This document shows positions 28,122 to 37,866 of a stretch of DNA of 64,000 nucleotides, piece by piece (position 1 is the first letter of the stretch; each line of letters opens with the position of its first letter). The stretch lies in assembly GCA_945865935.1 (NCBI GenBank), contig CAMBFI010000011.1, forward strand, positions 62,001-126,000, given 5' to 3'. The notes under the pieces are model-generated. The model ran no database searches. It was not told the origin of the DNA and was given only the letters and a program-made list of their open reading frames with translations. This DNA is from Bordetella parapertussis. Its GTDB lineage: Bacteria > Pseudomonadota > Gammaproteobacteria > Burkholderiales > Burkholderiaceae_B. The position numbers and the translations under genes were made by a program.

Positions 28122-30004
28122 GTGGTTTGCGCGGCGACGTGTCGGCACTCGACCTCAAGGGTGAGTTCGTCGATCGAAAGAATCTGCAACGTGATAATTT
28201 CACCACGTTCAGACTGCGGTAGTCCATGGACGCGAATCACCAGCGGTGCGTGATCTAAGCGAACAAGGTCCTCCTTGAGTACGGTTGCCGCACACTCTGT
28301 GATTTGCTGTTGTTGCAGCCAGCGCAGACACCAAAAGCGCTCCAGACTGCTCTGGAAATCGTGCCACGCGGTGTACTGAGATTCAAAGCTGCCAATGATG
28401 GCAAACAGGTCCGCATCCTTGGGTTTGAAGGGCGCGACCAGGGGCGCCGAGACGCCGTGCTCAATGGCAGCAATGATCTGCCACTGATTGACTAAGTCTA
28501 CATAGCGCCTTAACGGAGACGTACACCACGCATATTGCGCTACACCGATCGCCTCATGAGGCAGGGCGTGTGTGCTCATGCGTACACGACCACCCTGCTG
28601 CGAACGATAAATACCAGGCAAACCATTAGCCGCGAGCAGCCCACCCCACGTACTGTTGGCCAGAATCATGTATTCCGCGACTAATCGATCCAGTGGGGCG
28701 TTGCGCATGCGCGGCACAATCCGCACGGGGGTATCGGGGTTGTCTGGATCACCATCGACATAAAAGCTGTATTCCACCCGATTGTTGCTCTCTGTCTTAC
28801 CACGAACAATATCGCGCTGTTTGCTCAGCGATAGTGCAAGTGCCCAGAGCGGACGAATCCAATCGTTGTAGGGCAGCGTAATCGACGGGTCAGCAAGTGC
28901 CTCCTCAGTGATGTCCTGATCCAGCGCATGATGGCGAAGATTCTCTCGCACAGCGACGCGCTCGATCTTGCTTTCGTGCGAAAGGATTTCGCCAGTGTCT
29001 GGGTTGGCTGTCACGTAAAGGGATACAGCCGGTGTAGGACGTCCCGCATCGAGTGAATAGGCTGCAATGACGGAGTCTGGCTGCATCGGGATCTTGTCGC
29101 CGGGCATGTATACCGTCGACATTCGCGCACGGGCTAATTTGTCTAAGGCACTGTCGCGCGTGACCGATAAGCCGGGCGCCGCAATATGGATGCCGACTTG
29201 AATGTTGCCATCGGGCAGGACGCGAACCGATAAGGCGTCATCAATTTCTGTCGTGGTGATATCGTCAACTGAATAGGCCACCACATCGGCAAGCGGGAGC
29301 TCACGATCCAAAGAGGGCAAGGCCTCCTCTGCAAATGCGATACCGCGCGGGAAGTGGGTCGCAATGAAGCGACCCTTGTGCAGCGCTAATGCGTGCGGCC
29401 AAGCACCAAGTTCTAGTAGCACCCGTTCAGGCGGTTTTTGTAGGCTGGTCGCCGCGCTATCCAACGCCTTCCATGCCTGAGAGTTTTTGTCTGGTCGTGT
29501 GATGAGCGCCATCGCTGAATCGGCAATCGTTTGTGGTAGCCGGCCTGCAATGAGGTCATCGGCCCACGCGGACATTTCAGCGGCTTGCCGTTGTTTTTTT
29601 TCTTGCGCTGCGAGTGCGGCAGTCAGGATCTCCGGCGGCGCAGGACGGAAGCGGCCTCGTCCGCGACGATGAAAATAAATCGGCGCGCTGTGCAGACGCA
29701 GAAGTAGTGTGGTCTTTTCGAGCGTGTTGACCGGATGACCGAAGTAGTCGATCCCGAGCGTCTCAATATCGAATTCGTCCTGGGGTGCACACTCCCACAA
29801 AAACTGGAGCTCAATTTCTTCCGAGAGTCTTTGTGCTTCGGGCATCAAGATATCTGGCGCAGGGCTTGCAAACGTAAACAAACAATTTGCGCGTTTGATT
29901 TTGCTGCGCTTACCCGATTCAGACTCAACCTGCAGGGCGGCCTCAGACTCGGACATAATATGCCCAGTCTTAAACATCCCTTCTTCTTCAAACAAAACGT
30001 ACAT
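28118..30004 (-). CDS. RNB-domain ribonuclease (RNase II family)
   Basis: 628-residue 3'-5' exoribonuclease with the RNB catalytic domain at roughly 240-560. The metal-site segment reads SVDDITTTEIDDALSV (245-260): the aspartates at 247, 255 and 256 are kept, and the position equivalent to E. coli RNase II Asp207 is Glu253, as in the TTEIDDALSV subfamily. AAPG, DKIPMQPDSV and the late YAWCTSPLRRYVDLVNQ arginine region are present. It is smaller than E. coli RNase R and lacks an obvious C-terminal S1 domain. It starts 32 bases after the mpl stop and overlaps the TonB-like gene. Confidence 0.9.
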   Translation of the reverse strand: MYVLFEEEGMFKTGHIMSESEAALQVESESGKRSKIKRANCLFTFASPAPDILMPEAQRLSEEIELQFLWECAPQDEFDIETLGIDYFGHPVNTLEKTTLLLRLHSAPIYFHRRGRGRFRPAPPEILTAALAAQEKKQRQAAEMSAWADDLIAGRLPQTIADSAMALITRPDKNSQAWKALDSAATSLQKPPERVLLELGAWPHALALHKGRFIATHFPRGIAFAEEALPSLDRELPLADVVAYSVDDITTTEIDDALSVRVLPDGNIQVGIHIAAPGLSVTRDSALDKLARARMSTVYMPGDKIPMQPDSVIAAYSLDAGRPTPAVSLYVTANPDTGEILSHESKIERVAVRENLRHHALDQDITEEALADPSITLPYNDWIRPLWALALSLSKQRDIVRGKTESNNRVEYSFYVDGDPDNPDTPVRIVPRMRNAPLDRLVAEYMILANSTWGGLLAANGLPGIYRSQQGGRVRMSTHALPHEAIGVAQYAWCTSPLRRYVDLVNQWQIIAAIEHGVSAPLVAPFKPKDADLFAIIGSFESQYTAWHDFQSSLERFWCLRWLQQQQITECAATVLKEDLVRLDHAPLVIRVHGLPQSERGEIITLQILSIDELTLEVECRHVAAQTT

Positions 30005-30036
30005 ACGATATCCGGTGATTCGGTTGGCGGTCCGGC

Positions 30037-31404
30037 TTACTGCTTGCCGGATAGTGCGTCGAGCAGGCGGGCGTGTACACCCGCGAAGCCGCCGTTACTC
30101 ATGACTAGGATGTGATCGTTTGGCTGCGCTGTCTTGACGACGGCCTCGACCAGCGAATCGATTTCATGGTGCGCTTGCATACGTGTCCCGAGAGAGCCAA
30201 GCACCTCTGCCGGATCCCAACCTAGGGCTTGTTTGCCGTCACGCTGACCAAAACAAAACACGAGATCGGCGGGCTCAAGCGCTTGCGGCAGCCGAGCCGC
30301 CATCGTGCCAAGCTTCATGGTGTTGGAGCGCGGCTCCAGAACCGCGAGAATCCGCTGTGATCCTACTTGTGCGCGGAGCCCTTCGAGCGTTGTACGAATT
30401 GCAGTGGGGTGATGCGCGAAATCGTCATAGACCGTAACGCCGCGAACGGTGCCGCGCACTTCCATGCGACGTTTTACACCGGCAAATGCCGAGAGTGCCT
30501 CGACGCTTGCGTGTGCATCCACGCCAACATGCGTTGCCGCCGCGATCGCGACTAGCGCGTTGTTGCGGTTATGTGCGCCTGTTAGAGTCCATTGGACGAT
30601 GCCATAAGAGGTGTGACCTCGCTTGACCTCAAAGGCTAACGGACTGACCTCAATCGTGTGCCAGCCGGAGCCCTCGCCTGTACGGACGAGCTCGGCCCAG
30701 CATCCTCGGGCGAGTACGCGGTTAAGCGCCTCTTCCGCGGCGGGCGCAATGACTTGGCCCGAGCGGGCAATGGTGCGTACGAGATGATGGAACTGCGTTT
30801 CGATGGCCGTGAGATCCGGAAAGATATCAGCGTGATCGTATTCCAGATTGTTCAGAATGGCTGTCTTGGGACGATAGTGGACAAACTTTGAGCGCTTGTC
30901 AAAAAAAGCCGTGTCGTACTCGTCCGCTTCAATGACAAAAAGAGGGTGCGCGGGGTCGTATCGGCCTGAAACTTCTAGGCCAGGAGCGACGCCCCCAATT
31001 AAAAAGTTAGGTTGTTTGCCCGCGCAGTGCAGAGCCCATGCCAGCATCGAGCTGGTGGTTGTCTTGCCATGTGTGCCTGCGACCGCAAGAACATGCTGAC
31101 CTTGTAAAACATGCTCGCCAAGCCATTGCGGGCCTGAGGTGTATGGCAGGCCCTCATCCAGAATGGCTTCCATTAAGGGGTTGCCTCGGGTGACGACATT
31201 GCCAATCACGAAGAGGTCAGGCTTGAGCGCGAGTTGATCTGCCTCAAAGCCTTCAATGAGCGCGATACCTTGCTCTTCGAGCTGGGTGCTCATGGGAGGG
31301 TAGACGCCTGCGTCGCAACCCGTGACGCGATGGCCGGCTGCGCGCGCGATAAGCGCCAGGCTGCCCATAAACGTGCCGCAGATTCCTAAAATATGCAGAT
31401 GCAT
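30037..31404 (-). CDS. mpl: UDP-N-acetylmuramate:L-alanyl-gamma-D-glutamyl-meso-diaminopimelate ligase
   Basis: 455-residue Mur-ligase family enzyme that recycles cell-wall tripeptide onto UDP-MurNAc. It opens with MHLHILGICGTFMGSLALIA, typical of Mpl, has the P-loop GTHGKTTTSS at 110-119, the EADEYDTAFFD Mg-binding segment and the DDFAHHPTAI motif of the C-terminal domain. It is the first gene of the minus-strand mpl-rnb-tonB-aroE-lptG-apaH run and is divergent from the TlpA-like gene. Together with anmK (55488) it shows that murein recycling is present. Confidence 0.96.
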   Translation of the reverse strand: MHLHILGICGTFMGSLALIARAAGHRVTGCDAGVYPPMSTQLEEQGIALIEGFEADQLALKPDLFVIGNVVTRGNPLMEAILDEGLPYTSGPQWLGEHVLQGQHVLAVAGTHGKTTTSSMLAWALHCAGKQPNFLIGGVAPGLEVSGRYDPAHPLFVIEADEYDTAFFDKRSKFVHYRPKTAILNNLEYDHADIFPDLTAIETQFHHLVRTIARSGQVIAPAAEEALNRVLARGCWAELVRTGEGSGWHTIEVSPLAFEVKRGHTSYGIVQWTLTGAHNRNNALVAIAAATHVGVDAHASVEALSAFAGVKRRMEVRGTVRGVTVYDDFAHHPTAIRTTLEGLRAQVGSQRILAVLEPRSNTMKLGTMAARLPQALEPADLVFCFGQRDGKQALGWDPAEVLGSLGTRMQAHHEIDSLVEAVVKTAQPNDHILVMSNGGFAGVHARLLDALSGKQ

Positions 31405-31500
31405 GACTAATCTCCTGTGCGCATTGTAGAGGGAGAGTGCATAGCCTTTGAGGTCATTTCTCGCTCGGCATCCATTGGATCTGACGCTATGATGTAGCTT

Positions 31501-32079
31501 ATGAAACGAAGAACAATTCTGTTCGGTGCGGGCGGTCTGGCTGCGATGCTTGGCACCGCCTGGCTTGCCTGGAAATCGTCATCGAGTAGAGCGCCGGCTG
31601 CCAACCGGGCGATCGGGGTACAGGTGCCGAGCGACAGTTCGGCAAAGGCAGATCCAAGCGCATTTTATGGTGCGAGTCTGCCAGACCTAGACGGGAAGTC
31701 CTTCGCGCTGCGTGAGTACTTAGGTCGTCCGACGGTTGTGAATTTTTGGGCAACCTGGTGTGCACCCTGCGTCCAAGAGATGCCTTATCTCGACGCTATC
31801 GCAAAAAACTCACCAAAACTTGGTTTTGTTGGCATCGGTATTGATACAGAGTCTAACATTAAGCAATTTGTCGCTAAAATACCAGTATCTTACAAGTTGC
31901 TTGTTGCAGGCCATGCTGGGATTGCAATGGTCAGAGCCCTCGGAAATGCTGCAGGTGGCTTACCTTTTACCGTTCTTTTAAGCGAAGATGGCACTATATT
32001 CGACACAATTTTGGGTCAGGTAGAGCCTGAAGATTTACAACGTCGAATTAGTAAACTAATAGTGAATTCAAAGACGTAG
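31501..32079 (+). CDS. TlpA-family thiol:disulfide oxidoreductase
   Basis: 192-residue membrane-anchored or exported thioredoxin-like protein. An N-terminal hydrophobic segment (residues 5-24, after MKRR) is followed by a linker and a thioredoxin fold with the active site WATWCAPC (Cys87, Cys90); LPFTVLLSEDG contains the cis-Pro. Such proteins reduce or resupply disulfides in the periplasm, often for cytochrome c or copper-centre assembly. No partner genes are adjacent. It is transcribed alone, divergent from mpl. Confidence 0.9.
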   Translation: MKRRTILFGAGGLAAMLGTAWLAWKSSSSRAPAANRAIGVQVPSDSSAKADPSAFYGASLPDLDGKSFALREYLGRPTVVNFWATWCAPCVQEMPYLDAIAKNSPKLGFVGIGIDTESNIKQFVAKIPVSYKLLVAGHAGIAMVRALGNAAGGLPFTVLLSEDGTIFDTILGQVEPEDLQRRISKLIVNSKT

Positions 32080-32181
32080 ATAGACAAATCGCGGAATTTA
32101 GCCTATAAATACGCACGGCTTGACTGTCTTTGTTGTCGCGTTTTGTGGCATATGAAGCGCTCTGCGCTTGGGCAACCTCTC

Positions 32182-32628
32182 ATGGCAAAAAAAATTCTCG
32201 TTTTGAATGGCCCCAACCTGAACCTGCTCGGGTTGCGTGAGCCTAGTGTTTATGGCCACACCACACTTGCCCAGATCGATGCAAGGCTGCTAGGCCTCGC
32301 CAAAGAGCAAGGAGTGGAGCTCTCTACCTATCAGAGCAATCACGAGGGTGAGTTGGTTGATCGCATTCACTCGGCCCGGACCGATGGCACCGACTTCATT
32401 CTGATCAACGCTGGCGCCTACACGCATACCAGTGTTGCGATTCGTGATGCATTGGCTGCAGTTAAGATTTCCTTTGTCGAGGTGCATCTTTCTAACGTTT
32501 ACAAGCGTGAAGAGTTTCGGCACCACTCGTTCTTATCGGATCTTGCAGTCGGCGTCATTGCCGGATTAGGTCCTGATGGCTATGAGGCGGCGCTTCGCTT
32601 TGCGGTCAACGACCAGACGGCAGCTTAA
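32182..32628 (+). CDS. aroQ: Type II 3-dehydroquinate dehydratase
   Basis: 148-residue dodecameric dehydratase of the shikimate pathway. [17 protein letters not shown] holds the catalytic Tyr and Arg region, [17 protein letters not shown] the substrate loop, and HHSFLSD the catalytic His. ATG at 32182 fits the family N-terminus ([12 protein letters not shown]); an upstream in-frame ATG at 32152 would add ten non-conserved residues. It directly precedes accB, the arrangement seen in many proteobacteria. Confidence 0.96.
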   Translation: MAKKILVLNGPNLNLLGLREPSVYGHTTLAQIDARLLGLAKEQGVELSTYQSNHEGELVDRIHSARTDGTDFILINAGAYTHTSVAIRDALAAVKISFVEVHLSNVYKREEFRHHSFLSDLAVGVIAGLGPDGYEAALRFAVNDQTAA

Positions 32629-32685
32629 CGGGTTGGCAAGCTTGGCCGACCACACCCTTATTTAACAGCACTATACGGAATCACT

Positions 32686-33132
32686 ATGGATTTGCGAAAA
32701 CTAAAAACGTTGATCGATCTCGTCGCGGAGTCAGGCATTGCTGAACTCGAAATCACCGAAGGTGAAGGCAAGGTTAGGATTGTTAAGTTTTCCCAAGCGG
32801 TACAGCCCGTTGCCTACGCACCACCTGCTGCGCCTGCGCCAGCACCTGTCGCGGGTGGTGACGCTGCTGCTGCGCCCGCTGCCGCAGCAGTGGTGCAGGG
32901 GCACACGGTCAAGGCGCCGATGGTGGGAACGTTCTATCGCGCATCCAATCCCGCGTCACCGGTATTTGTAGAGGTTGGTCAGACAGTGAAAGAGGGTGAG
33001 CCGCTCTGCATTATTGAAGCGATGAAGTTGCTCAATGAAATCGAAGCAGATAAATCTGGTGTCATTAAAGAGATCCTCGTGCAAAACGGTGAGCCCGTTG
33101 AATACGGTCAACCCTTGTTTGTGATTGTCTGA
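32686..33132 (+). CDS. accB: Biotin carboxyl carrier protein of acetyl-CoA carboxylase
   Basis: 148-residue carrier. The N-terminal domain (1-35) starts [23 protein letters not shown], followed by an Ala/Pro linker (43-70) and the biotinyl domain with [10 protein letters not shown], biotin attached to Lys114. It carries CO2 between AccC and the carboxyltransferase AccAD in fatty-acid synthesis. accC follows after one base. Confidence 0.97.
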   Translation: MDLRKLKTLIDLVAESGIAELEITEGEGKVRIVKFSQAVQPVAYAPPAAPAPAPVAGGDAAAAPAAAAVVQGHTVKAPMVGTFYRASNPASPVFVEVGQTVKEGEPLCIIEAMKLLNEIEADKSGVIKEILVQNGEPVEYGQPLFVIV

Positions 33133-33133
33133 T

Positions 33134-34480
33134 ATGTTTGAAAAGATCCTGATCGCTAACCGTGGCGAGATCGCGCTGCGTATTCAGCGCGCCTGCCGCG
33201 AGATGGGTATCAAAACTGTCGTGGTGCACTCCGAGGCAGATCGTGATGCCAAATATGTCCGCTTGGCTGACGAGTCCGTGTGTATCGGACCAGCCGCTTC
33301 GCGTGATAGCTATTTGAATATGCCCGCCATCATTGCAGCGGCTGAAGTGACAGACGCCGAGGCGATCCATCCTGGCTATGGTTTTCTTTCTGAGAACGCA
33401 GATTTCGCAGATCGCGTCGAGAAAAGTGGCTTTGTGTTTATTGGCCCACGTCCTGAGTCGATCCGTTTGATGGGCGATAAAGTCAGCGCCAAGAACGCCA
33501 TGATTGAAGCGGGCGTGCCAGTTGTGCCTGGCTCGCCTGGCGCCTTACCCGACGATCAGCAAGAAATTCTGCGCATCGCACGCGACGTGGGTTATCCAGT
33601 CATTATCAAGGCAGCTGGCGGCGGTGGTGGGCGCGGTATGCGCGTGGTGCACACGGAAGCTGCCTTGTTAAGTTCTGTGGTGATGACCAAGTCGGAAGCA
33701 GGGGCAGCGTTCAATAACCCCGAAGTCTACTTAGAAAAATTTCTGGAAAATCCTCGTCACATCGAAATCCAAGTGCTCGCGGATGGTGGACGTAATGCGG
33801 TGTGGCTCGGTGAGCGCGATTGCTCCATGCAGCGTCGTCATCAAAAAGTGATTGAAGAAGCGCCAGCGACCGGCGTGGACCGGAAGTTGATTGAGCGGAT
33901 CGGTGAGCGCTGCGCAGAGGCATGTCGTAAGATTGAATACCGTGGCGCGGGAACCTTTGAGTTCTTGTTTGAAAACGGCGAGTTTTATTTCATTGAAATG
34001 AATACGCGGATTCAGGTTGAACATCCCGTGACGGAATTAATCACGGGCATTGATTTGGTGCAACAGCAAATACGTGTGGCGGCGGGCGAAAAATTCAGCT
34101 TGCGACAAAAAGACATCGTGTTCAAGGGCCATGCCATTGAATGCCGTATCAACGCAGAAGATCCGTTTACCTTTGTACCGAGTCCGGGGCGTATTACAAA
34201 CTGGCACACGCCAGGTGGGCCTGGTGTGCGTATCGATTCGCACGCCTTCAATGGCTACTTCGTGCCCCCGTACTACGATTCGATGATTGCCAAGGTAATT
34301 ACCTATGGCGATACGCGGGAGCAAGCGGTCGCACGTATGTCTATCGCGCTTTCAGAGATGGTGGTCGAAGGCATCAAAACTAACATCCCTCTACATCGTG
34401 AGTTAATGGTGGACGGTCGTTTTGTTGAAGGCGGCACAAGCATTCATTATCTCGAACATAAGCTTGCCGAGCGTCCTTGA
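33134..34480 (+). CDS. accC: Biotin carboxylase subunit of acetyl-CoA carboxylase
   Basis: 448-residue ATP-grasp enzyme that carboxylates the biotin on AccB. It opens [20 protein letters not shown]; the glycine-rich lid [12 protein letters not shown], the HIEIQVL strand and [14 protein letters not shown] with catalytic Glu/Arg are intact. ATG at 33134 is the family start; a TTG nine bases earlier in frame overlaps accB and is less likely. accB and accC form the usual two-gene unit. Confidence 0.97.
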   Translation: MFEKILIANRGEIALRIQRACREMGIKTVVVHSEADRDAKYVRLADESVCIGPAASRDSYLNMPAIIAAAEVTDAEAIHPGYGFLSENADFADRVEKSGFVFIGPRPESIRLMGDKVSAKNAMIEAGVPVVPGSPGALPDDQQEILRIARDVGYPVIIKAAGGGGGRGMRVVHTEAALLSSVVMTKSEAGAAFNNPEVYLEKFLENPRHIEIQVLADGGRNAVWLGERDCSMQRRHQKVIEEAPATGVDRKLIERIGERCAEACRKIEYRGAGTFEFLFENGEFYFIEMNTRIQVEHPVTELITGIDLVQQQIRVAAGEKFSLRQKDIVFKGHAIECRINAEDPFTFVPSPGRITNWHTPGGPGVRIDSHAFNGYFVPPYYDSMIAKVITYGDTREQAVARMSIALSEMVVEGIKTNIPLHRELMVDGRFVEGGTSIHYLEHKLAERP

Positions 34481-34534
34481 GCGCTCTGGTGAGCTGTCTG
34501 GCCGGGCTGCTTAGCCCGGTTCACGGAAACTGTT

Positions 34535-35437
34535 ATGCGTGAATTGGTATTGTTATGTCCCGGATCTCTGGCTGAGCCGCTGTCTGACGCACTTCTTGAG
34601 GCCGGTGCCCTATCCGTCTCTGTAGAGGATGCGGATCTTGACACCGATGATGAACAACCCCTTTTTGGTGAGCCAGGTAGTGAGCCTAATACGCAAGCTT
34701 GGGCGCGCAATCGCGTGATTGTGCTCCTCGCCGACGGTGCGGATCCCGCGCAGTTGCTGCTCATGGCGCAGCAAGACTTAGTATCGACAGAAGAGTTGTC
34801 GTGGCATTTGCGAGACGTACCGGATGCTGATTGGGTGAGGCTGACGCAGTCGCAGTTTGGCCCGATTCAGGTTGGTGAGCGTATTTTGATCGTGCCGAGT
34901 TGGCATGCGGATCAAATGCCAACAACTCCAGAGCCAGGTTGCATCGCGATTCAACTAGATCCCGGCTTAGCGTTCGGCACAGGCAGTCATCCCACGACGC
35001 ATGTTTGCCTGGAGTGGTTAGCGACCAACTTGCCTCAGACGGCGACCGTATTGGATTATGGATGTGGCTCAGGTATTCTGGCGATTGCTGCCGCGATGCT
35101 CGGTGCAGGGCCTGTGACAGGGGTGGACATTGATGAACAGGCCGTACAAGCCACGCGCGACAATGCAATCGCTAATAGCGTTACGATTCAGGCAATGCTG
35201 CCCGATGGTTTGACTGACGGGCAATTCGATGTGGTGGTTGCTAATATTTTGTCAAATCCGCTCAAGGTACTAGCACCCATGCTTAGCGGGCGTGTGCGTT
35301 CAGGCGGCAGTTTGGTGTTGTCAGGGGTGCTTGAACGTCAAGCGCAAGAGGTTGCTCAGGCGTATGCGCCGTGGTTACCTCTGGTCGTTTGGCAAGCGCG
35401 TGATGGATGGGTGTGTTTGGCGGGCGTCAAGCCCTAG
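34535..35437 (+). CDS. prmA: Ribosomal protein L11 methyltransferase PrmA
   Basis: 300-residue SAM-dependent methyltransferase that trimethylates ribosomal protein L11. The N-terminal substrate-recognition domain is followed by LAFGTGSHPTTHVCLEWL (about 148-165) and the SAM loop VLDYGCGSGILAIAA; NILSNPLKVLAP is the NPPF-like catalytic segment. It lies downstream of accC after a 54-base gap that contains a 7-base-pair GC hairpin at 34502-34519. Confidence 0.95.
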   Translation: MRELVLLCPGSLAEPLSDALLEAGALSVSVEDADLDTDDEQPLFGEPGSEPNTQAWARNRVIVLLADGADPAQLLLMAQQDLVSTEELSWHLRDVPDADWVRLTQSQFGPIQVGERILIVPSWHADQMPTTPEPGCIAIQLDPGLAFGTGSHPTTHVCLEWLATNLPQTATVLDYGCGSGILAIAAAMLGAGPVTGVDIDEQAVQATRDNAIANSVTIQAMLPDGLTDGQFDVVVANILSNPLKVLAPMLSGRVRSGGSLVLSGVLERQAQEVAQAYAPWLPLVVWQARDGWVCLAGVKP

Positions 35438-35446
35438 GGTAGATCG

Positions 35447-36343
35447 ATGAGTCTCGTGACACGTTGTCCAAAATGTCAAAGCGATTTTGTCGTGTCGCTT
35501 GAGCAGTTGCGCGCGCACGAGGGTTTGGTGCGTTGCGGTCAATGTAAACATATCTTTGATGGTGAGACGGCTCTTCTGAGCAATCTTCCGACTCTCACGA
35601 GCTTGGTCAGTACCCCGAGCGTAGTAGCCCAATCGACAACACAACCCGCAGTGTTGCGTTACCGTGAACGCCAGACTTGTGATACGGTTCCGTTCATTCC
35701 AGAGCCTGTGTTGCTTGATCGACCAGAGCCTTCGACCACAGAGCGCCCCGAGCCTGCGATTAGTGTTCAAGGCGAGGCACGACTACGCGGGGATGTCAGT
35801 GCGGTAGGACGGACGCAGCCAGAGTTTCTCTCGGACCATGAAGATACCAGCGGACTTAAAACCTTCATTTGGGGTTTCGCCAGTTTTTTTGCAATGATTG
35901 CTGTGCTGATTCAGCTCGCGTATGTTTACCGTAACGATTTGGCCACGAGTATTCCGAGCCTACAGCCTGCATTAACCACTCTGTGTGAATCGTTGAAATG
36001 TGAGGTGAGCTTGGTCCGGCACCTTGATCGCATCACGATAGATGGGTCCTCACTCGAGCGAGCCAGTGAACCGCAGACCGAAGGGCGCACGACTGTGATG
36101 ACCCTGGCATTTTCAATGCGTAATCGGCTCACCCAGCCTCAGCCTTGGCCGCACTTGTTGGTCGAGCTTAAAGATGCATCGAACACGTCGGTGGTTCGCA
36201 AACGTCTGAGCCCTGTGGACTATTTACCTACGCAATTTAAAGATAAACCATTCCAACCAAATCAAGAGCTCAATTTGCGCTTACCGATCGAGGTCACTGG
36301 TTTACAAATTACCGGATTTCAACTTACTCGTTATTTTCCTTGA
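35447..36343 (+). CDS. Zinc-ribbon, DUF3426 membrane protein
   Basis: 298-residue protein with an N-terminal MJ0042-type zinc ribbon (CPKC at 7-10 and CGQC at 30-33), a low-complexity middle, one membrane helix at about 138-160 and a C-terminal DUF3426 domain that probably lies in the periplasm. The architecture is common downstream of prmA in betaproteobacteria. No function is established. It begins nine bases after prmA and is followed nine bases later by the PfkB kinase, so cotranscription is likely. Confidence 0.87.
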   Translation: MSLVTRCPKCQSDFVVSLEQLRAHEGLVRCGQCKHIFDGETALLSNLPTLTSLVSTPSVVAQSTTQPAVLRYRERQTCDTVPFIPEPVLLDRPEPSTTERPEPAISVQGEARLRGDVSAVGRTQPEFLSDHEDTSGLKTFIWGFASFFAMIAVLIQLAYVYRNDLATSIPSLQPALTTLCESLKCEVSLVRHLDRITIDGSSLERASEPQTEGRTTVMTLAFSMRNRLTQPQPWPHLLVELKDASNTSVVRKRLSPVDYLPTQFKDKPFQPNQELNLRLPIEVTGLQITGFQLTRYFP

Positions 36344-36352
36344 GGCCCACGC

Positions 36353-37294
36353 ATGACATCGCCTGTTTTAATTTGTGGTTCCGTTGCCTTCGACACGATC
36401 GCTGTTTTCGAAGGCCGTTTTAAAGAGCATATTCTCCCGGACCGGATTCATGCACTGAGTGTGTCATTCTTGGTGCCCCGCATGCGCCGCGAATTCGGCG
36501 GGTGTGCTGGCAATATTGCCTACAACCTGCAGCTCTTGGGGGGCAAGCCGATCCCCGTTGCCACGGTAGGTGAAGATGCGAGCGACTACTTACAGCGGTT
36601 TGAGCAATTGGGTATTGACATCAGCCTGTTGCAAAGTCTGCCGGGTACATTGACTGCGCAGTGTTTCATTACGACCGATCTGGATGATAATCAGATTAGT
36701 GCGTTTCATCCTGGTGCGATGGAACGCTCGGCCGAGAACGACTTAACAGGGCGGTCCGCCGCGTGGGCGATTGTTGCGCCCGACTCAAAGGTAGGAATGG
36801 TCACGCACGCTAAGCGTTTGCATGCACAGGGAACACCCTTTATTTTTGATTTAGGTCAGGCGATGCCACTGTATGATGGCAAAGATATTCTCGAGATGTT
36901 GGCGCTGGCCCAGGCCATGACTGTCAACGATTACGAGGCCAGTATTGTTGAGCAGCGTACTGGCAAGTCTATTGAGCAACTCGCCCTAGGGCTCAAGGCC
37001 GTTGTGGTGACACGCGGAGCGAATGGTGCGACCCTCTACACCGAAGGCCATCAGCATCACATTGATCCAGTCACTCCAGCGGGTGTGGTAGACCCAACGG
37101 GCTGTGGTGATGCCCACCGTGGTGGACTATTGTATGGCTTGACGCTTGGTTGGTCCTGGCAGGATGCCTGTAAACTGGGCAACTTGATGGGTTCAATCAA
37201 AATCGCATCGCGTGGGCCGCAAAACCACGCCCCAAGCCGTGCTGAAATCGATGCACAGTTCCATGCCCAGTATGGCTTACGCTTGCCTGCATAA
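36353..37294 (+). CDS. PfkB-family carbohydrate/nucleoside kinase
   Basis: 313-residue ribokinase-fold enzyme. FGGCAGNIAYNLQLLG is the N-terminal substrate motif, and DPTGCGDAHRGG (around 247-258) is the C-terminal anion-hole motif with the catalytic Asp in GCGDAH. The Ala-His after the Asp, instead of Ala-Phe, recalls adenosine-kinase-like members of this family in betaproteobacteria. Substrate could be adenosine or a sugar; sequence alone does not decide. Confidence 0.87.
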   Translation: MTSPVLICGSVAFDTIAVFEGRFKEHILPDRIHALSVSFLVPRMRREFGGCAGNIAYNLQLLGGKPIPVATVGEDASDYLQRFEQLGIDISLLQSLPGTLTAQCFITTDLDDNQISAFHPGAMERSAENDLTGRSAAWAIVAPDSKVGMVTHAKRLHAQGTPFIFDLGQAMPLYDGKDILEMLALAQAMTVNDYEASIVEQRTGKSIEQLALGLKAVVVTRGANGATLYTEGHQHHIDPVTPAGVVDPTGCGDAHRGGLLYGLTLGWSWQDACKLGNLMGSIKIASRGPQNHAPSRAEIDAQFHAQYGLRLPA

Positions 37295-37318
37295 GGTCGT
37301 TTAACAGGAGTCACTGAA

Positions 37319-37822
37319 ATGCGAATGTTTTTTTCTACGGATGCATGCTTAGGTCGTTTGGCCCTAGCGAGTCTGGCACTTTCAACCGTTGTGCTGGTGT
37401 CTGGTTGTGCAAAGCCTTCAGCCTCTGCCAATGTGTACACCTACAATCAAGCGCAACGCGATCAAGTGATGCGTAATGGTACGGTCGTGAATGTTCGTCC
37501 GATTACGATTCAGAAAGAAGGTACCTCTGGCGCTGGAGCCGTAGCCGGTGGCGCAGCAGGCGGTGTATTGGGAAGCACGATAGGCGGGGGCACAGGCCGT
37601 ACTCTCGCAATCCTTGGTGGCGCCGTACTAGGTGCGCTGGCTGGTGACGCAGTAGAAGATCGCGTCGGAAAGAAAGACGGTCTGGAAATCACCGTCAAGC
37701 TTGATAACGGTGAAACGCGAGTGATTGCCCAAGAGGCTGATGTGCCCATCATGCTCAACCAGCGCGTGCAAGTAATTAGTGGCGCTGGGCCAACACGTGT
37801 TGTGCCTGCAGCTCAAAACTAA
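37319..37822 (+). CDS. Glycine-zipper outer-membrane lipoprotein (SlyB/Pcp-like)
   Basis: 167-residue lipoprotein with a signal peptide ending in lipobox LVSGC (Cys30). The centre holds a glycine-zipper 2TM domain (GAVAGGAAGGVLGSTIGGG, then GGAVLGALAGDAVED), and the C-terminal part is a small beta domain. SlyB-like proteins stabilise the outer membrane under stress. AGGAG lies nine bases upstream of the ATG. The gene converges on the mechanosensitive channel gene, with a shared hairpin between them. Confidence 0.88.
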   Translation: MRMFFSTDACLGRLALASLALSTVVLVSGCAKPSASANVYTYNQAQRDQVMRNGTVVNVRPITIQKEGTSGAGAVAGGAAGGVLGSTIGGGTGRTLAILGGAVLGALAGDAVEDRVGKKDGLEITVKLDNGETRVIAQEADVPIMLNQRVQVISGAGPTRVVPAAQN

Positions 37823-37835
37823 TTAGACCTCGTCA

Positions 37836-37866
37836 CACCTCAGCACTTTATGAGAGAGCTGAGGTG
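37836..37866. terminator. Possible bidirectional terminator hairpin
   Basis: CACCTCAGC and GCTGAGGTG form a perfect 9-base-pair stem with a 13-base loop between the convergent lipoprotein and channel genes, overlapping the channel stop codon. There is no long T-run on either side, so termination strength is uncertain. Confidence 0.5.

Noticed and set aside
34502-34519. CCGGGCT / AGCCCGG hairpin between accC and prmA as a terminator
   Set aside because: No T-run follows on either strand and the gap is short; it is noted only as a weak intercistronic hairpin.
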